DNA of 64,000 bases, from assembly GCF_003259505.1 (NCBI RefSeq), contig NZ_QLLK01000006.1, positions 62,001 through 126,000 of the forward strand, given 5' to 3'. The position numbers and the translations under genes were made by a program. This DNA is from Algoriphagus yeomjeoni (GTDB lineage Bacteria > Bacteroidota > Bacteroidia > Cytophagales > Cyclobacteriaceae). Positions 1-10,122 of the stretch are shown here, one piece after another. A model generated the notes under the pieces. The model saw only the letters and a list, made by a program, of their open reading frames with translations, searched no databases and was not told where the DNA came from. Numbering within the stretch: the first letter of the stretch is position 1; each line of letters starts with the position of its first letter.

Positions 1-3000
1 TGAAAGTTTGTGTCAATTCACTGCTTGGAGCCATGATTCCCGCTTGGGCAAATTCATTTCGAATAGCTGGGTCCTGACTACCAAACAGGAAGGCTAAACC
101 AGGGTTTTCGAATGCACGATCCATTCCCAAAAGTCCGGTATTTGGCATATAGCCAGGCAGGAAAGTCCCCTCTATTTTTCCATAATTGAAGGTGACTTCT
201 TTTACCATCATCAGCGTTTTTAGCAGCTGATTTGTAAATGGTGTTCCAATCGTATCCTCTGCTTGGGTTTCTGTTCTGCCAGGGATACTCGGTCGTTTGG
301 GGGCGTTCAGTGCAGCCAGCTTTTTATTTTTATTATAAAGTCTTATAAGATCAAATTTACCATTAAGTGATTGGTCTCTAGTGTTTTGAATGGAATTACC
401 CAGTGTATCTCTTTGTCCGATTGCCCCTGTAAGCCAGGTATAAGTTGTTATGTATTTGTAATCAGCTTTGATCCAGTCAGTAAATGGAATCTTGTCTAGC
501 GGTAAGGTATAATTCAGATTTATACTGTGGTTATAGTTTGTTCTCCTTCCAAATCTCCAAGCATTGAATCTAACTGAATCAGATTTCTGTTCTGTATCCA
601 AATCCCCTTGTGGTTCATCTACCACTGCCATTACACTTCCAGTATAATCAACGCGTAGGTTCTTAGTCAAATCCCAATTCACAGAGTAGAATCGGTTCAT
701 GAAAAAGCTCTTTTGGAATAGCGGATCAACTCCAGCAGTACTAAGTTGATCATTTCTATACTGAGACCTCAGGTGCTTCCGGTCTATGTCCAATCGAGCT
801 AATATTAGGGTAGGAGATAGGTTTAAATTAAAATCTTTAATCAGTTTTAAGTATGGAGAATCTAAAATACCTGAGCCTTTGAAAGGCTCAAAAGCTAGAG
901 GTTTTGGTTGGAAACTATAAGTGACATTGCCCCTATATGTTTTATAGGAATAGTCCTGAATTTGTGCATTTGTCTGGGTCATTATTCCATAGGCATATGA
1001 AAAAGACAAATTACTGATATCATAAAAATGATTTTCTGCCTCTGGGTTAGACTTTATTTTTCTAACATTATTGAAACTTATGTTTTTGCGGTTTACTTGA
1101 TCAAGCGCTATTTTTCGATAGGCTTCTTTTTGATCCTGTGTCTCAAATTTTTGCAAAGCTACTTCGAATGGAACATCTGGATTCAATGGATCATACTCTG
1201 GTTTGGTAGTACTATTCTCTATCGAGAAATACATTGGTATGCTCACTCCAATCGCCTCCGGCAAAAGTTTATGAATATCCACATTGGTAGAGATATCATA
1301 TTGCGTGGTTGATTGTCTGGCACGCTGAGATAATCTGGTTTCCAGACCCCCAAAGCCAATTGAGTTGTGTCTAATGGAACCTGTAACTACTGCCACATCA
1401 GCGATTTTCACATTCATGAGAGCATTTGCTGCCCATCCATTTGATTTGGTAGCGCCCGTTACCCGGAGTTCATTTGCCCAAAGGCAAATACTCCTACTTC
1501 CACCGCCATTGGTACCTGGGTTTCTCACACCGATCATCGAGGACTGTGATTGGTTCAATTCAGGACGACCGACCACCGTTACTGTATACCGTCCAATTTG
1601 CTGAGAAAATGGAATATTCAGCGGTACTTGCTGATTGTCACGGGCTACCTTCACACCTACGATTTCCTGAATAGCGATATCGATTTCATTTTCCGCAGGC
1701 CAGATCAGTTCTGGATCTCTGGTACCTTTTGGAGTGATAATAAGAGGTACTTCTATCTCGTAATAATTATCCGTATAATCCGTACCCAGCCTTAGGAATG
1801 CAGTGATTTCCCCATCCATCGCATCCTCACTATCGGCGTGAAGGAACATTTTGATTCGCTCAAACTGTACCAAATCCAAGGTTACGTTTTTAAATACAGC
1901 GCGAGCATCTCTAGCTCCTAGGTCTTCCACACAGACACGAAGTGATTGCTCGTTTAATCTTCTTTCTACAGTTGAGGTATTGTCACGATCCCTGAAGATT
2001 CCTGGAGGTAGCACATATGGACTTTCAGTAGAACTTCCTTGACTGTTTTCCTCTATACTCACCACATCTACAGTTACATTTGAATTGTCAGGTTCAGGAA
2101 TTTCGAATAGGCCTCTTTCGAAAAGTGATTCCTGAAATACTCTCCATTGACTGCCAACCATTCGGAAGTTAGCCATTCGCAATACTACAGGCTGCTCGAA
2201 ATCAGTCAAATAGGTTCTAAACCAACGAATAGATTTGAAACCTGTAATGTCGCCTTCCACACGGTCTGGTTGGCGAACGGGGATACGGAATAAGTACCAG
2301 TCAACAGATTCACCATTTACATTTGCCGTGGTTTTATCCACGATATTGTTTTGCCCCACTATTAAACTTCCTGGCTTGAGATCCATCTCGTAAGAGTAAT
2401 AGTTCTCCAGTTCGTTGATGGTATTATCTGTGTTTAGATCCTCATTGTCTGGAGTATTTGATCCGGACGGTGTGTAAGGAAGGTTTTGGTTTGCAGACAC
2501 TGGCGTGTTGCCTTCCATACCATTGAATTTTTTGTAACGCTCTAGAATCTTTGTATCGTTTTGATCAAAAGTCTCATCTAGGTAATATTCGAATAAATCT
2601 CCTGAGACATCCTGTAGAATTTCGTTTCTGGCGTTCGTATTTACATTTAGCCGGTCTAAGAATCTGCTTCGAAAAAAATTTGCCTCATCTTCATTTTTCA
2701 AACCATCCAAGCCTACATCTTGATTTTGTCTTGATATTTCTGAATTGTCAAAGGCAGGAAGAAGGAATTGCTCACGAGTAATTCTGCCCCATTCATTTTG
2801 TCCAGTTTCAGCAGGATCACCATCGGCTGGCAGGCCATTCTCAAATGCATGACGGCCGTCTTTCAAGATGTCTTCTGAAATATCTCCTAGATTGATGAAA
2901 AGTTTACCACCAGTCGTGTTGTTTTGGTTGAATTTTCCGTCCAATACTCTACCATTTTCTCCTTCAATAAATGGATCCAAAAGCCAGAATTCTATGTACT

Positions 3001-6000
3001 CAATGTTTGTTCGGTCAAAATCAACTTCAGTAGTAATAGCCCTAGTTACTCCACCAAAATTCTTTTTAGGCTCTGGAAGTAATCCATCTTGAGTCAGATT
3101 TGTATTGTAATTATACATTCCACGCTCACTTGGGAAGTAGGCTAGTTCAAAAAGAGGCTCTGGAGTGACGATTACATCACGATCTTGCTGAGGAAATATT
3201 TCCTGAGGTAGGACTCTTCTTACATAATGGTTTCTTCGATCTTCCCGAGTGATATTGGCTGGAACGCCTGGGCCACTTTCCCTATAGAAAATATTATCAA
3301 TATTATACCAGGCGACTCTAGCCCTTCTGTAAGCTGCACCTAGGTTGTCTTCTGTTTGATTACTTAAGTCAAATCTATTGTCAAACGTTTGCGGCACAGA
3401 TGCAAGCTTCCAATTTTGATTAGCTGCACCTCCTAGATTATATGGAGTTATTGCTGCCTCAAAATCATCAATGTAGGATGCTTGTTCTCCATTTACACGA
3501 TTTGAAGTACCGGGGATTAGATGTGCAAATTCCCCACTGATATTTACCAGAGAGGTTTCTTTAGTATCTGTAAAAGGAAGTGCATCCGCCATTTTGGTTA
3601 GCCAGCGGGATTCATCAGAGAAGTTCCCGTCTATACCCCACATGCTGTTTCTCAAAGTTTCACTTCCAGTGGCTATTCGAGTGACGTTTGGCCGTTCATT
3701 TAGATATAGGAATGTACCGCCCAAGTTAAACTTGTCGCTAAATAAGTAATCGAGACGAGTTCCAAGTAAACTTCGTGTTTGAAAGGATACTAGATCAGCT
3801 TTTTCAAAACTCACATTGATCTGTTTCCCTGATTGAAGTATTGCATCATTGATAATAACAAGTCTTCCGACGTTGTAATCAATGGTGTAATCTACCCCTT
3901 CTGTCAAAGGGATATTTCCTGCCTGTACTATCACAGATCCAGGAGAAATATTAAGTCCCGGAAGCTGGATTTCACTTGCTGAACCTGCAGTTAACCTACC
4001 CTTAATGAAATATTTGTTAAGTCGGGTAACAAGCTCAGCATCGGCCTGAGTTGTGGTGTAAAGTGTATCGTAAACGTATTTCTCTTTTAATACCACTTCA
4101 CCGGGCTGAAAATATTGTTCAAGGTTTGATCCAAAAGGCTCCAAAACAGGAAATACCAAAAGGCCTCGATTTGTTAAGATTGTGAGGCCTTCGACAAAGT
4201 CAAAATTCCCATCTGGAGCAGGATCATTTTGTGGATTCAGGTTATCGAGGCCCGTGAGCCGAATTAATGGTCTGTCTTTTACATTTTCGCCTTCCAAAAG
4301 TGAAGGGTTGTCAAGTCCGGTTCTATCATCTCTGTAGATTACCTGAAGCTGAAAACCATCTCGCGATATTTGATTGGCATTAAGGCTGTAGACGTTTTTC
4401 ATCATCAAATCCCAGGTTGGGACTCTAGTATTGATTCTTGCAGGACGAAGAAGTTTCATGAAAATCAGTTCATCTTCTTGTCTTGTTTGATAGTCTTCTG
4501 TTAATTCTCCTACTTTATACACTTGACCATTGTAGGTGTATTCATAAGAAACAGCCAAAACTTCATCATTTTGAAGCCTTCTGAAAAGTGACAAGTAGCC
4601 AAGCTGAGGATTGAAAAAATACTCTGTAGGATCTAATTTCCTTGCACCATTTATTTGTTCAAAATCAACGCCTTTTCTGAGACCTAGACTATTTTCCATA
4701 GCCCGAGATCCTGTGTCAAAAGGGCGGAAAGCAGGGTTTCTTGAGATATTGGAATAAAGAAGGTTCGCCGAGTTACTAGCTGGGGCTGAAGGCGTTCCTG
4801 AACCTATGTTTGGGTTTGTAGGATTGTAAATCACCCTTCCCTCGCCAAGGTCCATGAATGCAGCAAAGTTCCTGAGCGTTTCTGTATTTGCCGCTCGGTT
4901 CATTATGTAAACCTCGATTCTTGTCACATTCACCCCGGAAAGTACCTGAGGAAGGCCTCTCAACCAACGTTCGTAATTGTCTCGGAAGAAATGGGCGATA
5001 AAGAAATGTCGATTGTCGTCATATTTGGAAGCCTGAATGTCAAATGACCTACCTTGTCCATTAGCATCTATGGTCAAATTATCTCTACGGCCACGCTGAG
5101 TAGATGCAACCGCCGTCACTCCCAGTTTACCGAACTGGAGTTGGGTCTTAACTCCAAAAAGATTCTGCGCTCCCTGAATCAACCGGTTTTGCACAGGCAT
5201 GCTGACATTACCGATTTCAATTGATTGGATAATATCTTCTTCAAAACCGTTGAACTCTAGCTTCATCTGGTTCTGGAAGTCAAAGGAATTATTAGAATCA
5301 AAGTTGGCGCCGATCTTCACTTTTTCTCCCAAAGAGCCATTTACTGCCATTTGGATCTGCTGGTCAAAGTTGAATCCACCGTTTTGCTGTTGCCTAATGG
5401 GTAGGGTAGGGTTATCCACTCTGCGGAAGATCGCCCCGAAGTCTAGATTGACATAGCCTGATGGAACAATATTGATTTCACTTCCCCCAAAAAGCCGGTC
5501 AAATGAGGGACTAACCGTGAGCGGAGGGATTAATCCTCTTCCTTCTACAGCGCTTTCACCATCTCCTCCACGAGCGCGGCTTCGCCAATAGTCCTGTCTG
5601 ACTTTATATTCTTGAATTTTGGAAAATTGTTCAAAATCATATTCTTGCTCGTTTCCTACACGGACCGTATCAATCTGATCCACCACATTGTACCGCAGAG
5701 CAGAATCTATTTTTACTTCTACATTTTGGGTAATGGGGCTGGACTTTAAAAATGGGATTTGGGACTGTAAGAAGGGATTCCTGGTTGGGAATAGGGGATT
5801 CGTCCTCAAGTTTTGCCAAAGCAAATACGAGGGAGTTAGTCTCCTTCGATTCAATGAATCAATCCGGGACTGAACACTGTCAGGATTGGTTTGTTGAGCC
5901 TCAGAAGTGGAATAGGCGAGTAATAGACCAAATAGGATGAATAATTCAGGCCAACTACCGAGAAACCTCCTCCCGTAAAAAGTTAGTACACTCAAAAAGG

Positions 6001-6004
6001 TCAA
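1..6004 (-). CDS. sprA: SprA, type 9 secretion system outer-membrane translocon (3' end cut by window edge)
   Basis: About 2,000 codons stay open to the left edge in one frame; the family is about 2,300-2,500 residues, so the C-terminus is outside the window. SprA forms the giant outer-membrane beta-barrel channel of the type 9 secretion system, which exports proteins and gliding adhesins in Bacteroidota. Recognisable stretches include FGGVTRAITTEVDFDRTNIE, YTVTVVGRP and NEFAQAGIMAPSSELTQTF at the edge. The start is a signal peptide (RRFLGSWPELF then ILFGLLLAYS, cleavage likely after TSEA). No in-frame ATG or GTG precedes the mature protein; the candidate starts are TTG at 6004 or TTG at 5995, and I chose the longer. 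It lies 12 bases after ruvA and is probably cotranscribed with maeB and ruvA, a neighbourhood I recall from other Bacteroidota. Confidence 0.93.
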   Translation of the reverse strand, partial: MTFLSVLTFYGRRFLGSWPELFILFGLLLAYSTSEAQQTNPDSVQSRIDSLNRRRLTPSYLLWQNLRTNPLFPTRNPFLQSQIPFLKSSPITQNVEVKIDSALRYNVVDQIDTVRVGNEQEYDFEQFSKIQEYKVRQDYWRSRARGGDGESAVEGRGLIPPLTVSPSFDRLFGGSEINIVPSGYVNLDFGAIFRRVDNPTLPIRQQQNGGFNFDQQIQMAVNGSLGEKVKIGANFDSNNSFDFQNQMKLEFNGFEEDIIQSIEIGNVSMPVQNRLIQGAQNLFGVKTQLQFGKLGVTAVASTQRGRRDNLTIDANGQGRSFDIQASKYDDNRHFFIAHFFRDNYERWLRGLPQVLSGVNVTRIEVYIMNRAANTETLRNFAAFMDLGEGRVIYNPTNPNIGSGTPSAPASNSANLLYSNISRNPAFRPFDTGSRAMENSLGLRKGVDFEQINGARKLDPTEYFFNPQLGYLSLFRRLQNDEVLAVSYEYTYNGQVYKVGELTEDYQTRQEDELIFMKLLRPARINTRVPTWDLMMKNVYSLNANQISRDGFQLQVIYRDDRTGLDNPSLLEGENVKDRPLIRLTGLDNLNPQNDPAPDGNFDFVEGLTILTNRGLLVFPVLEPFGSNLEQYFQPGEVVLKEKYVYDTLYTTTQADAELVTRLNKYFIKGRLTAGSASEIQLPGLNISPGSVIVQAGNIPLTEGVDYTIDYNVGRLVIINDAILQSGKQINVSFEKADLVSFQTRSLLGTRLDYLFSDKFNLGGTFLYLNERPNVTRIATGSETLRNSMWGIDGNFSDESRWLTKMADALPFTDTKETSLVNISGEFAHLIPGTSNRVNGEQASYIDDFEAAITPYNLGGAANQNWKLASVPQTFDNRFDLSNQTEDNLGAAYRRARVAWYNIDNIFYRESGPGVPANITREDRRNHYVRRVLPQEIFPQQDRDVIVTPEPLFELAYFPSERGMYNYNTNLTQDGLLPEPKKNFGGVTRAITTEVDFDRTNIEYIEFWLLDPFIEGENGRVLDGKFNQNNTTGGKLFINLGDISEDILKDGRHAFENGLPADGDPAETGQNEWGRITREQFLLPAFDNSEISRQNQDVGLDGLKNEDEANFFRSRFLDRLNVNTNARNEILQDVSGDLFEYYLDETFDQNDTKILERYKKFNGMEGNTPVSANQNLPYTPSGSNTPDNEDLNTDNTINELENYYSYEMDLKPGSLIVGQNNIVDKTTANVNGESVDWYLFRIPVRQPDRVEGDITGFKSIRWFRTYLTDFEQPVVLRMANFRMVGSQWRVFQESLFERGLFEIPEPDNSNVTVDVVSIEENSQGSSTESPYVLPPGIFRDRDNTSTVERRLNEQSLRVCVEDLGARDARAVFKNVTLDLVQFERIKMFLHADSEDAMDGEITAFLRLGTDYTDNYYEIEVPLIITPKGTRDPELIWPAENEIDIAIQEIVGVKVARDNQQVPLNIPFSQQIGRYTVTVVGRPELNQSQSSMIGVRNPGTNGGGSRSICLWANELRVTGATKSNGWAANALMNVKIADVAVVTGSIRHNSIGFGGLETRLSQRARQSTTQYDISTNVDIHKLLPEAIGVSIPMYFSIENSTTKPEYDPLNPDVPFEVALQKFETQDQKEAYRKIALDQVNRKNISFNNVRKIKSNPEAENHFYDISNLSFSYAYGIMTQTNAQIQDYSYKTYRGNVTYSFQPKPLAFEPFKGSGILDSPYLKLIKDFNLNLSPTLILARLDIDRKHLRSQYRNDQLSTAGVDPLFQKSFFMNRFYSVNWDLTKNLRVDYTGSVMAVVDEPQGDLDTEQKSDSVRFNAWRFGRRTNYNHSINLNYTLPLDKIPFTDWIKADYKYITTYTWLTGAIGQRDTLGNSIQNTRDQSLNGKFDLIRLYNKNKKLAALNAPKRPSIPGRTETQAEDTIGTPFTNQLLKTLMMVKEVTFNYGKIEGTFLPGYMPNTGLLGMDRAFENPGLAFLFGSQDPAIRNEFAQAGIMAPSSELTQTF

Positions 6005-6016
6005 TACAACTTAATA

Positions 6017-6613
6017 TTATGGTGTCTTTAAAGATGCTTTAATTAAATCTTCTAACGAAATTTCTCCAGTGGTTTTTTTCAGTACAGCGGCTATATTTTT
6101 TTCTGCTGCAGCTTTTGGAAAACCAAGCGTAATAAGTGCTTGTAACGCTTCTTCGCGGATTTTATTGCTTGATTTCAAAAACCCTAGTGGTGTAGTGGAA
6201 GCTTCAGAACCACCTTTACCTACTTTGTCTTTAAGCTCTAAAATTATACGTTGGGCGGTTTTTGCACCTATTCCTTTGACATGTTGGATGGTAGCTACAT
6301 CGCCAGCCAAAATTGCCTGCTCTATTTCTGCAGAACTTAATGAAGAAAGTATCATAAGGCCCGTGCTTGGACCTACTCCATTAATGGAAAGTAATAATAA
6401 AAATAGACGCTTTTCATCCTCTTTCTTGAACCCAAAAAGTGTGTGAGCATCTTCTTTAATATGAAGAAATGTGAGGAGCTTAATCTGCTCCTCATCCTTG
6501 ATTTCTGTATAGGTTTGAAGGGATATTTTTACATGATATCCTATCCCATTTACATCGATAATGACATAAGTGGGGTCTTTGTAAACTAGTTTTCCGCTTA
6601 GATAATCGATCAT
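6017..6613 (-). CDS. ruvA: Holliday junction branch migration protein RuvA
   Basis: At 198 residues it has the normal family length. RuvA binds four-way DNA junctions as a tetramer and loads the RuvB motor during recombinational repair. Residues 1-62 fit the OB-fold domain (opening MIDYLSGKLVYKDPTYVIID). Two helix-hairpin-helix motifs follow, INGVGPSTGL and VKGIGAKTAQRIILELKDK. A flexible linker leads to the RuvB-binding three-helix domain at about 148-198. The ATG overlaps the stop of maeB by four bases (ATGA), which suggests translational coupling. sprA starts 12 bases downstream. Confidence 0.97.
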   Translation of the reverse strand: MIDYLSGKLVYKDPTYVIIDVNGIGYHVKISLQTYTEIKDEEQIKLLTFLHIKEDAHTLFGFKKEDEKRLFLLLLSINGVGPSTGLMILSSLSSAEIEQAILAGDVATIQHVKGIGAKTAQRIILELKDKVGKGGSEASTTPLGFLKSSNKIREEALQALITLGFPKAAAEKNIAAVLKKTTGEISLEDLIKASLKTP

Positions 6614-8880
6614 AAGTTGCTATTGGACTGAGCATCGACTACTGCCACTGCTACCATGTTAACAATTTCTCTGATGGAGCTTCCTAGCTGTAGAATGTGA
6701 ACCGGCTTATTCATTCCTAGCAAAATAGGTCCAATAGCCTCGGAGTTTCCAAGTTCAGCTAGCAGCTTATAAGCGATGTTACCTGAACTCAAATCTGGGA
6801 ATATCAGTGTGTTCGCTCTCTTGTTAATGAGTTTGGAAAATGGATACATTTCACGTTGGATATCTTCATTAATCGCAACGTTTGCCTGCATTTCTCCTTC
6901 AATCACCAAATCCGGATATTTTTTCTGAGCAATTGCTGTAGCTCTTGCCATTTTTTCTGGAATTTCTCCTTTAGCCGAGCCGAAGTTGGAATAAGAAAGT
7001 ACAGCGATTCTTGGTTCCATGTTGAAAAATCTCACAGCATCCGCTGTTAAGCCTATTATTTCCACTAATTCTTCTGCCGTTGGGTTAAGGTTAACTGTTG
7101 CGTCAGCAAAGAAATACGGTCCTTTCGGAGTATTCATGATGTACATACCTGCCACGCGATTTACTCCAGGTTTTACACCTATAGTCTGCAGCGATGGCAA
7201 GATGGTTTTTGGATAGTCTCGCGTAAGACCAGAGATAAAAGCATCTGCCGCTCCAGATTCTACCATCAAGGCACCAAAGTAATTTCTTTGAGTAACTAGT
7301 CTTGCCGCATCTCCTACGGTCATTCCTTTTCTATTGCGCTTTTGCAAAAGCATATCAGCGAATCTTGCCAGCATCTCCTTTTCCTCCAAAGGATCTATAA
7401 TGGTGACATTGGTCAGATCTAAGGAGTTATCTGCTATTAGAGATAAGATTTTTTCTTTATTGCCAAGGAGTATTGGTTCTCCAATCTTCTCATCACGGAT
7501 GATCTGAGCGGCTTTAAGTATTTTTCTATTATCTGCTTCCGCAAATACTACACGCTTAGGATCTTTTTTGGCTCTGGCGATGACCACAGACATCAATCTT
7601 TGGTCAATTCCAATGCGCTCCTGAAGCTCAAGCTCATAAGCATCCCAATCTTTAATCGGGTATTTAGCAACACCAGTTTCCATAGCAGCTTTAGCGACAG
7701 CTGGAGCAATTGTAGTAATCAATCGAGGATCTAGGGGTTTAGGAATCAGGTATAATCGTCCAAAACCTAGTTTGTCCTCACCATAAGCTTTGTTTACAAT
7801 ATCTGGAACAGGTTCTTTGGCTAATTTTGCGATTGCATGAGCTGCAGCCAATTTCATGGCTTCATTGATCGCTGTGGCTCTCACATCTAGTGCTCCTCTA
7901 AAAATGTAAGGAAAACCCAGGACGTTATTTACTTGGTTTGGATGATCAGAACGTCCCGTTGCCATGATTAGATCTGGACGTGTAGCCACTGCTAAGTCAT
8001 AGGAAATTTCAGGATCAGGGTTTGCCAAAGCGAAAACGATCGGATTTGGTGCCATTAATTTTAACTGATCTTGCGAAACAATATTTCCCGCAGAAAGGCC
8101 TAAGAATACATCCGCATCTTTCAATGCATCAGTAAGTGTATACAAGTCTCTATCTGTGGCAAATTCTCTTCTAATCTCATCCAGATCGGTTCTATCTGAT
8201 CTCAAGATTCCGACGATGTCACATAGAACAATGTTCTCCTTTTTTATGCCTAGAGAAATATAGAACCGAGTACAGGAAATTGCCGCAGCTCCTGCACCGT
8301 TTACTACTAATTTGATTTTTGAGATATCCTTCTCAACAATTTCAAGGGCATTCAGTAATGCTGCTCCAGAAATAATTGCTGTGCCATGCTGATCGTCATG
8401 CATGACCGGGATTTTCATTTCCCGCTTAAGTTCAGTTTCTATTTCAAAGCATTCGGGTGCTTTGATGTCTTCCAGATTAATTCCTCCAAAAGTTGGTTCA
8501 AGAGACTTGATTATTTGTATTAGCTTTTTAGGATCCTTTTCATTGATCTCAATATCGAAAACATCTATTCCTGCAAATTTCTTGAAAAGAACTCCTTTTC
8601 CCTCCATTACTGGTTTTGATGCCTCAGGACCTATATCTCCAAGTCCGAGAACCGCAGTTCCGTTGGAAATAACACCCACCAAATTGCCCTTGGCGGTGTA
8701 TTTATAGACGTTTTCAACATCCGCTTCTATTTCTTTGCAGGGTTCTGCAACACCTGGCGAATAGGCCAGTGCAAGATCCATCTGGCTAGAAAGTGGCTTG
8801 GTGGGATTTACTTCAATTTTGCCAGGCGAGCCTTGCGTATGATAATTTAGTGCGTCTTCCTTGCGGATTTTGATTGCCAT
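6610..8880 (-). CDS. maeB: NADP-dependent malic enzyme with C-terminal phosphotransacetylase-like domain (MaeB type)
   Basis: The 756 residues match the long MaeB architecture. It oxidatively decarboxylates malate to pyruvate, making NADPH. The N-terminal malic enzyme domain (about 1-410) shows AYSPGVAEPCKEI, the substrate and metal region around ECFEIETELK and PVMHDDQHGTAI, and a nucleotide-binding VVNGAGAAAISC. The C-terminal half (about 430-750) resembles phosphate acetyltransferase; in MaeB proteins it is regulatory, binding acetyl-CoA. The ATG lies 22 bases after the DUF4837 gene, and the stop overlaps the ruvA start, so the genes form one unit. Confidence 0.95.
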   Translation of the reverse strand: MAIKIRKEDALNYHTQGSPGKIEVNPTKPLSSQMDLALAYSPGVAEPCKEIEADVENVYKYTAKGNLVGVISNGTAVLGLGDIGPEASKPVMEGKGVLFKKFAGIDVFDIEINEKDPKKLIQIIKSLEPTFGGINLEDIKAPECFEIETELKREMKIPVMHDDQHGTAIISGAALLNALEIVEKDISKIKLVVNGAGAAAISCTRFYISLGIKKENIVLCDIVGILRSDRTDLDEIRREFATDRDLYTLTDALKDADVFLGLSAGNIVSQDQLKLMAPNPIVFALANPDPEISYDLAVATRPDLIMATGRSDHPNQVNNVLGFPYIFRGALDVRATAINEAMKLAAAHAIAKLAKEPVPDIVNKAYGEDKLGFGRLYLIPKPLDPRLITTIAPAVAKAAMETGVAKYPIKDWDAYELELQERIGIDQRLMSVVIARAKKDPKRVVFAEADNRKILKAAQIIRDEKIGEPILLGNKEKILSLIADNSLDLTNVTIIDPLEEKEMLARFADMLLQKRNRKGMTVGDAARLVTQRNYFGALMVESGAADAFISGLTRDYPKTILPSLQTIGVKPGVNRVAGMYIMNTPKGPYFFADATVNLNPTAEELVEIIGLTADAVRFFNMEPRIAVLSYSNFGSAKGEIPEKMARATAIAQKKYPDLVIEGEMQANVAINEDIQREMYPFSKLINKRANTLIFPDLSSGNIAYKLLAELGNSEAIGPILLGMNKPVHILQLGSSIREIVNMVAVAVVDAQSNSNL

Positions 8881-8902
8881 AAAAGCTAGTCTAATTTGGG
8901 TT

Positions 8903-10000
8903 TTAGGCCCCCTGGTCCTCCTTCCAACTCACATCAGTGTTCAGAAGAATGGTCTCTATTTCTCTGAGGGCATCTCTGTGTATTTCATTTGGATAAAATA
9001 CGAACCCTTCAATGTAATAAAGTTTTCCTTTTTTCTGATCAATCATGAGGTAACCAAGATAGGATCCACCCATGCTTATGTTGTTGGTTTTCCAGGCGCC
9101 TCTTATTTCTGTGGTAAAATTATCATTAATCACCATGTTTCTGAAAGCAGGCGGGATTTGTTTTTCAGATACTACATAGGAAGTCGTGTCCTCAGGATCA
9201 CCAAAAATATGTTCTTTCGTGATGGAGTCTCTGAGTTTGAGGATGTTTGCAGGGAAAGTTTGCTCTTCTGAAGTATACTCTGTCTCATAGAAAAATAAAC
9301 TTATATCCGCTCGATTTCCACTAGGTGTAATTTGTCGTACCCATAAAAAGTCATCTTCTGACTTGGCAACCTGATAGGATGCTGGGACATTGATCTCAAT
9401 TCCAAGATTCTCTCTCGCTTCTACTGCGGCAGCAGAATTTTTCCTTGCTAGTATTATTTTTTCCAATCTGCCTCTTTCTCTTACTTCAAAGAGATTTTGA
9501 AGTCGACTTCCATTTTTCTTTAGATTCTCTACAAGTTGTTCTTCTGTATTACCAAACAAATAAAGCACTTCCTGTCCGATTGCATATTCATCTTCCATTC
9601 TTAAAGAATAGATTTCAGGATCATTCATTGCCTTTTCCTTGGATTCCTTTGAGAATTGCGCATTAATTGCTTGACTGGCAGATCCTTTGTCGTCAAAAGT
9701 TGTAACGTAAATTAGGTTTGTGGACATTTTGAGCATACGAGTCATGGCTCTAGGGTCCACCGTGTTCACTTTGAACTTTGCTTCTGAGCGGATCATTCCC
9801 GGGATATCAGATTCGAAGATTTCTTTTAGCTGATCACCAACTGGTCCTGCCCACTTAACAGAGTCTATTACTAGGATGATTTCCCCTATGGAGCCTCTTG
9901 CTTTTGGCTTTGAACTGTCTGCGCCTGTTCCGTCGGATTCACAGGACGTAAACACAATACCCATAACTAGGGCTATGAAAATGGATGAAAAGGTTTTCAT
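8903..10000 (-). CDS. DUF4837 family lipoprotein
   Basis: A 365-residue lipoprotein of the Bacteroidota-specific DUF4837 family. The signal peptide ends in a lipobox (VFTSC, Cys20) followed by acidic and serine residues. The body contains a motif typical of the family, GEIILVIDSVKWAGPVGDQL, and a later EIRGAWKTNNISMGGSY stretch. The biochemical role is unknown to me. It is the first gene of the apparent unit with maeB, ruvA and sprA (22 bases to maeB), so an envelope function linked to SprA is possible, but this is only inference from position. Confidence 0.85.
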   Translation of the reverse strand: MKTFSSIFIALVMGIVFTSCESDGTGADSSKPKARGSIGEIILVIDSVKWAGPVGDQLKEIFESDIPGMIRSEAKFKVNTVDPRAMTRMLKMSTNLIYVTTFDDKGSASQAINAQFSKESKEKAMNDPEIYSLRMEDEYAIGQEVLYLFGNTEEQLVENLKKNGSRLQNLFEVRERGRLEKIILARKNSAAAVEARENLGIEINVPASYQVAKSEDDFLWVRQITPSGNRADISLFFYETEYTSEEQTFPANILKLRDSITKEHIFGDPEDTTSYVVSEKQIPPAFRNMVINDNFTTEIRGAWKTNNISMGGSYLGYLMIDQKKGKLYYIEGFVFYPNEIHRDALREIETILLNTDVSWKEDQGA

Positions 10001-10122
10001 TTTTGGTCGTTTGATTCTTGGATAGGGTAAATTAATGACATCAGAACATTTATCCTTATTTAGGACTGAATATTGCCATTACTTAAAAAAAATTAACAAA
10101 CTAGAGCAAAATCTGGTCGGAA

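Noticed and set aside
1028..3092. Several plus-strand frames of 60-95 codons across the left end
   Set aside because: They lie opposite sprA, whose frame is continuous and matches the family throughout; no domain is visible in them.
6069..6446. Plus-strand frame of 125 codons opposite ruvA
   Set aside because: The composition is a shadow of RuvA and no start signal or family match is apparent.
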